A DNA stretch of 64,000 nucleotides from Leishmania martiniquensis (taxonomy: Eukaryota > Euglenozoa > Kinetoplastea > Trypanosomatida > Trypanosomatidae). Below the pieces are notes generated by a model. The model saw nothing but the letters and a program-made list of their open reading frames with translations, was not told where the DNA came from and made no database searches. Positions 62,501 to 64,000 of this stretch are shown here, piece after piece (positions within the stretch are counted from its first letter, which is position 1; every line of letters starts with the position of its first letter). A program made the translations under genes and the position numbers. The stretch is taken from assembly GCF_017916325.1 (NCBI RefSeq), contig NC_090168.1, positions 1,383,143-1,447,142 of the forward strand, read 5' to 3'.

Positions 62501-63772
62501 TCAACGTGTTTGTCCTTCTCTTGGCTTCCACGCCCAGGAATAGATTCGTCCCATCTGACCTAACCTTTGGGTGCGTGCATGTGCTTACAATATGTCCTAT
62601 GTGAATAGAGGAGCCCAAATATTTATATAGAGAGAGGAGGGAGAGAGATACCTCTATGCAGGTGTGCTTGTGACGAAGGCGGAAGTCACTGACCTTTTTC
62701 TTTTTTTATATACCTTCTGCGGGAGGTGCTAGGGGAGGAGGGAGGGGCGCTTCATCGTTCTTGATGCTACGCATGCAATCTGCGGGCTCACGCATCCTGT
62801 TCCCTTCTCCCTCCCCAGAGGCCGCCTCGCGGGCTGAAAAACAAAAAGCGTACAACAGAAGAGAGAAAGAGGAAGAGGGGACACACAGCAGCGACCCAAA
62901 ACGGCAGCGATAGGGGAGGGGTTGGAGGGTCTGTTCAACAGGAGGGAGGCAGTGGGGGACGGTGAGGAGGGGGGAGCTCAGGCGTGCAGGAAACGCATCC
63001 TTCCAAAGGAGGAAAGAAATGAGAAGGCGGCTTCCTTCGGCGGCAGCTTCTCTGCCGATGGGGCAGGGGACGTGGATGTAGTGTGGCAGGTAGAGGGATG
63101 GTAAAGACGAGCGAAGGGGCCGGCCACACCCACCTACTCATCGGCAAGCCCCAACACGCTTCCCCCTTTGCCGCTCTCCTTTCTCCTCCACCGCTGATCT
63201 TTTCCCTTTTCCTTTTCTTCTTTCCCTGATGTGGCTCAGAGCCCTTATGCTGCCGGTCGTGGTCGTCTCCCTCTTCATGAAGTGCGCGGGATGAATCAGA
63301 GATCCGGGCACGTACATGAACATCAAGTTGCTGAGTGTGGGTCTCTTTGTTTTCTGTTCCGCCTGTCTCACGCATCTCCCATGCCCGTCTGGGGGACGGA
63401 GTGGACGCAGCGGCACAAGCGCTTCTTCCATGTTTGTGCCTTTCCATTGTCGCCCTCTGGTTCCATTCCCTGCGTATGTGAGCGTCTGTGAGAGAGACAA
63501 CGGCGTCTCTTCACACGTTCATCTCTTCCTCCCCGCCTTTGCCCCTCATTTGTTTCCTCCCTATGCGTGTGTGCGTGTGCGTTGCTCGTCGGCTCGTTTA
63601 ACTGTTTCTCCCGCTCCTTTCCATTTCTTCTCACACCCCCTTTTTTCTTTTACAGTCGTGTCAGCCGCGTCGGTGTGTGTATGTGTGCGTGTGTGTGGTA
63701 CGGGGGGTGGGGAAGAGGCGTCAGGGCGTACAAACGAAAAGGGCTAAGCAACGCTCCAACAACTGGTGATGA
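59512..63772. other. Intergenic region, 4.3 kb
   Basis: Mostly pyrimidine-rich (59630-59830, 60160-61030, 61250-61450, 61780-62320, 63160-63660). A GC/purine-rich patch lies at about 62725-63130 and holds no convincing gene. An A/T-rich patch with short TATA-like stretches lies near 62610-62715. I see no coding evidence before 63773. Confidence 0.6.
63604..63655 (+). promoter_or_regulatory. Candidate trans-splice acceptor for the frame at 63773
   Basis: A strong pyrimidine tract ending ccccctttttttctttta-like is followed by cAG at 63654-63655, about 118 nt before the ATG at 63773. The spacing matches that at the genes at 33241, 42111 and 57085. Confidence 0.45.
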
Positions 63773-64000
63773 ATGTGCCCGAACGAAAAAAAACAAGAAC
63801 AACAGCTTAGAAGCGGAAAGAGCAATACCCCCTTCGATGCCACGACTGACTGGAGAAGAGGCTCATTGGGTTTGTGTGTGAGGGCGAGCGGGAGGGCGCT
63901 ACAGCAAGGGCCTGATTCTGAACCGGTGACGTGCTCGCTAAGTCCAGCAGCTTTGTCCCAGAAGCCTCGCATGGGCTCCTGCTACGGCTCCTTGACCTCA
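63773..64000 (+). CDS. Partial CDS at right edge, possible further family member
   Basis: ATG 63773, directly preceded by TGA at 63770-63772, opens a frame with no stop for the remaining 76 codons. The start is charged (MCPNEKKQEQQLRSGKS), the middle Ser/Pro/Ala-rich, and the last residues before the edge read MGSCYGSLTS, which resembles the Gly/Ser/Met/Tyr-rich N-terminal regions of the paralogues. A good acceptor-like site lies 118 nt upstream. Codon bias is weaker than in the confirmed genes, and a 76-codon open frame can occur by chance, so this is a moderate call that the next few hundred bases would settle. Confidence 0.45.
   Translation, partial: MCPNEKKQEQQLRSGKSNTPFDATTDWRRGSLGLCVRASGRALQQGPDSEPVTCSLSPAALSQKPRMGSCYGSLTS

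Overview
The window reads as a trypanosomatid chromosome, most likely Leishmania or a close relative. The reasons are: all convincing genes are intronless and on one strand; coding DNA is GC-rich at third positions; genes are separated by 2-8 kb of pyrimidine-rich DNA full of CA/GT and TA microsatellites; and most genes have a polypyrimidine tract followed by an AG about 90-245 nt before the ATG, as expected for trans-splice acceptors in a polycistronic unit. I see no tRNA, rRNA or CRISPR, and no intact mobile element.

Layout, all on the + strand: the 3' part of an unrecognised gene (1-1782); a GC-rich gene-poor stretch with possible gene relics (1783-5260); then seven complete genes at 6416-11002 (1528 aa), 15264-21113 (1949 aa), 26462-27433 (323 aa), 33241-37878 (1545 aa), 42111-44801 (896 aa), 52712-54850 (712 aa) and 57085-59511 (808 aa). 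An open frame starting at 63773 runs off the right edge and may be another relative.

Six of the seven complete genes are paralogues that form a dispersed tandem cluster. Each has a Ser/Ala/Pro-rich, often basic N-terminus, then a Gly/Met/Ser/Tyr region that in four of them becomes a near-perfect 10-residue repeat of the type GSMYGMGGPM (30-bp DNA unit), then one or more copies of a domain of about 320-340 residues. Copy numbers along the chromosome are 3, 4, 3, 1, 1, 1 (13 in total). By eye each domain follows the order of landmarks of a kinesin motor domain: IRxxxxV strand, DEV-type segment, GHN/GYN at the end of helix alpha1, a DLL-type segment, an SSPLFGP loop followed by a helix, a VSSL-type strand, and an LFRYAIGGxxxT segment followed by a helix ending in xxIxN. 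The P-loop, switch I and switch II residues are missing in every copy. I infer a family of catalytically dead, kinesin-derived pseudomotors, several strung together on one chain and linked to a low-complexity Met/Gly/Tyr region. Every domain is followed by a conserved RSGNVKRFIEYT-type segment and a charged helix.

The 323-aa gene in the middle is not a clear family member. It is a low-complexity Gly/Tyr/Gln/Met-rich protein with an acidic C-terminus. How these proteins work together is unknown. A cytoskeletal scaffold is the most natural guess from kinesin-like folds plus sticky repeats, but nothing in the sequence proves it.
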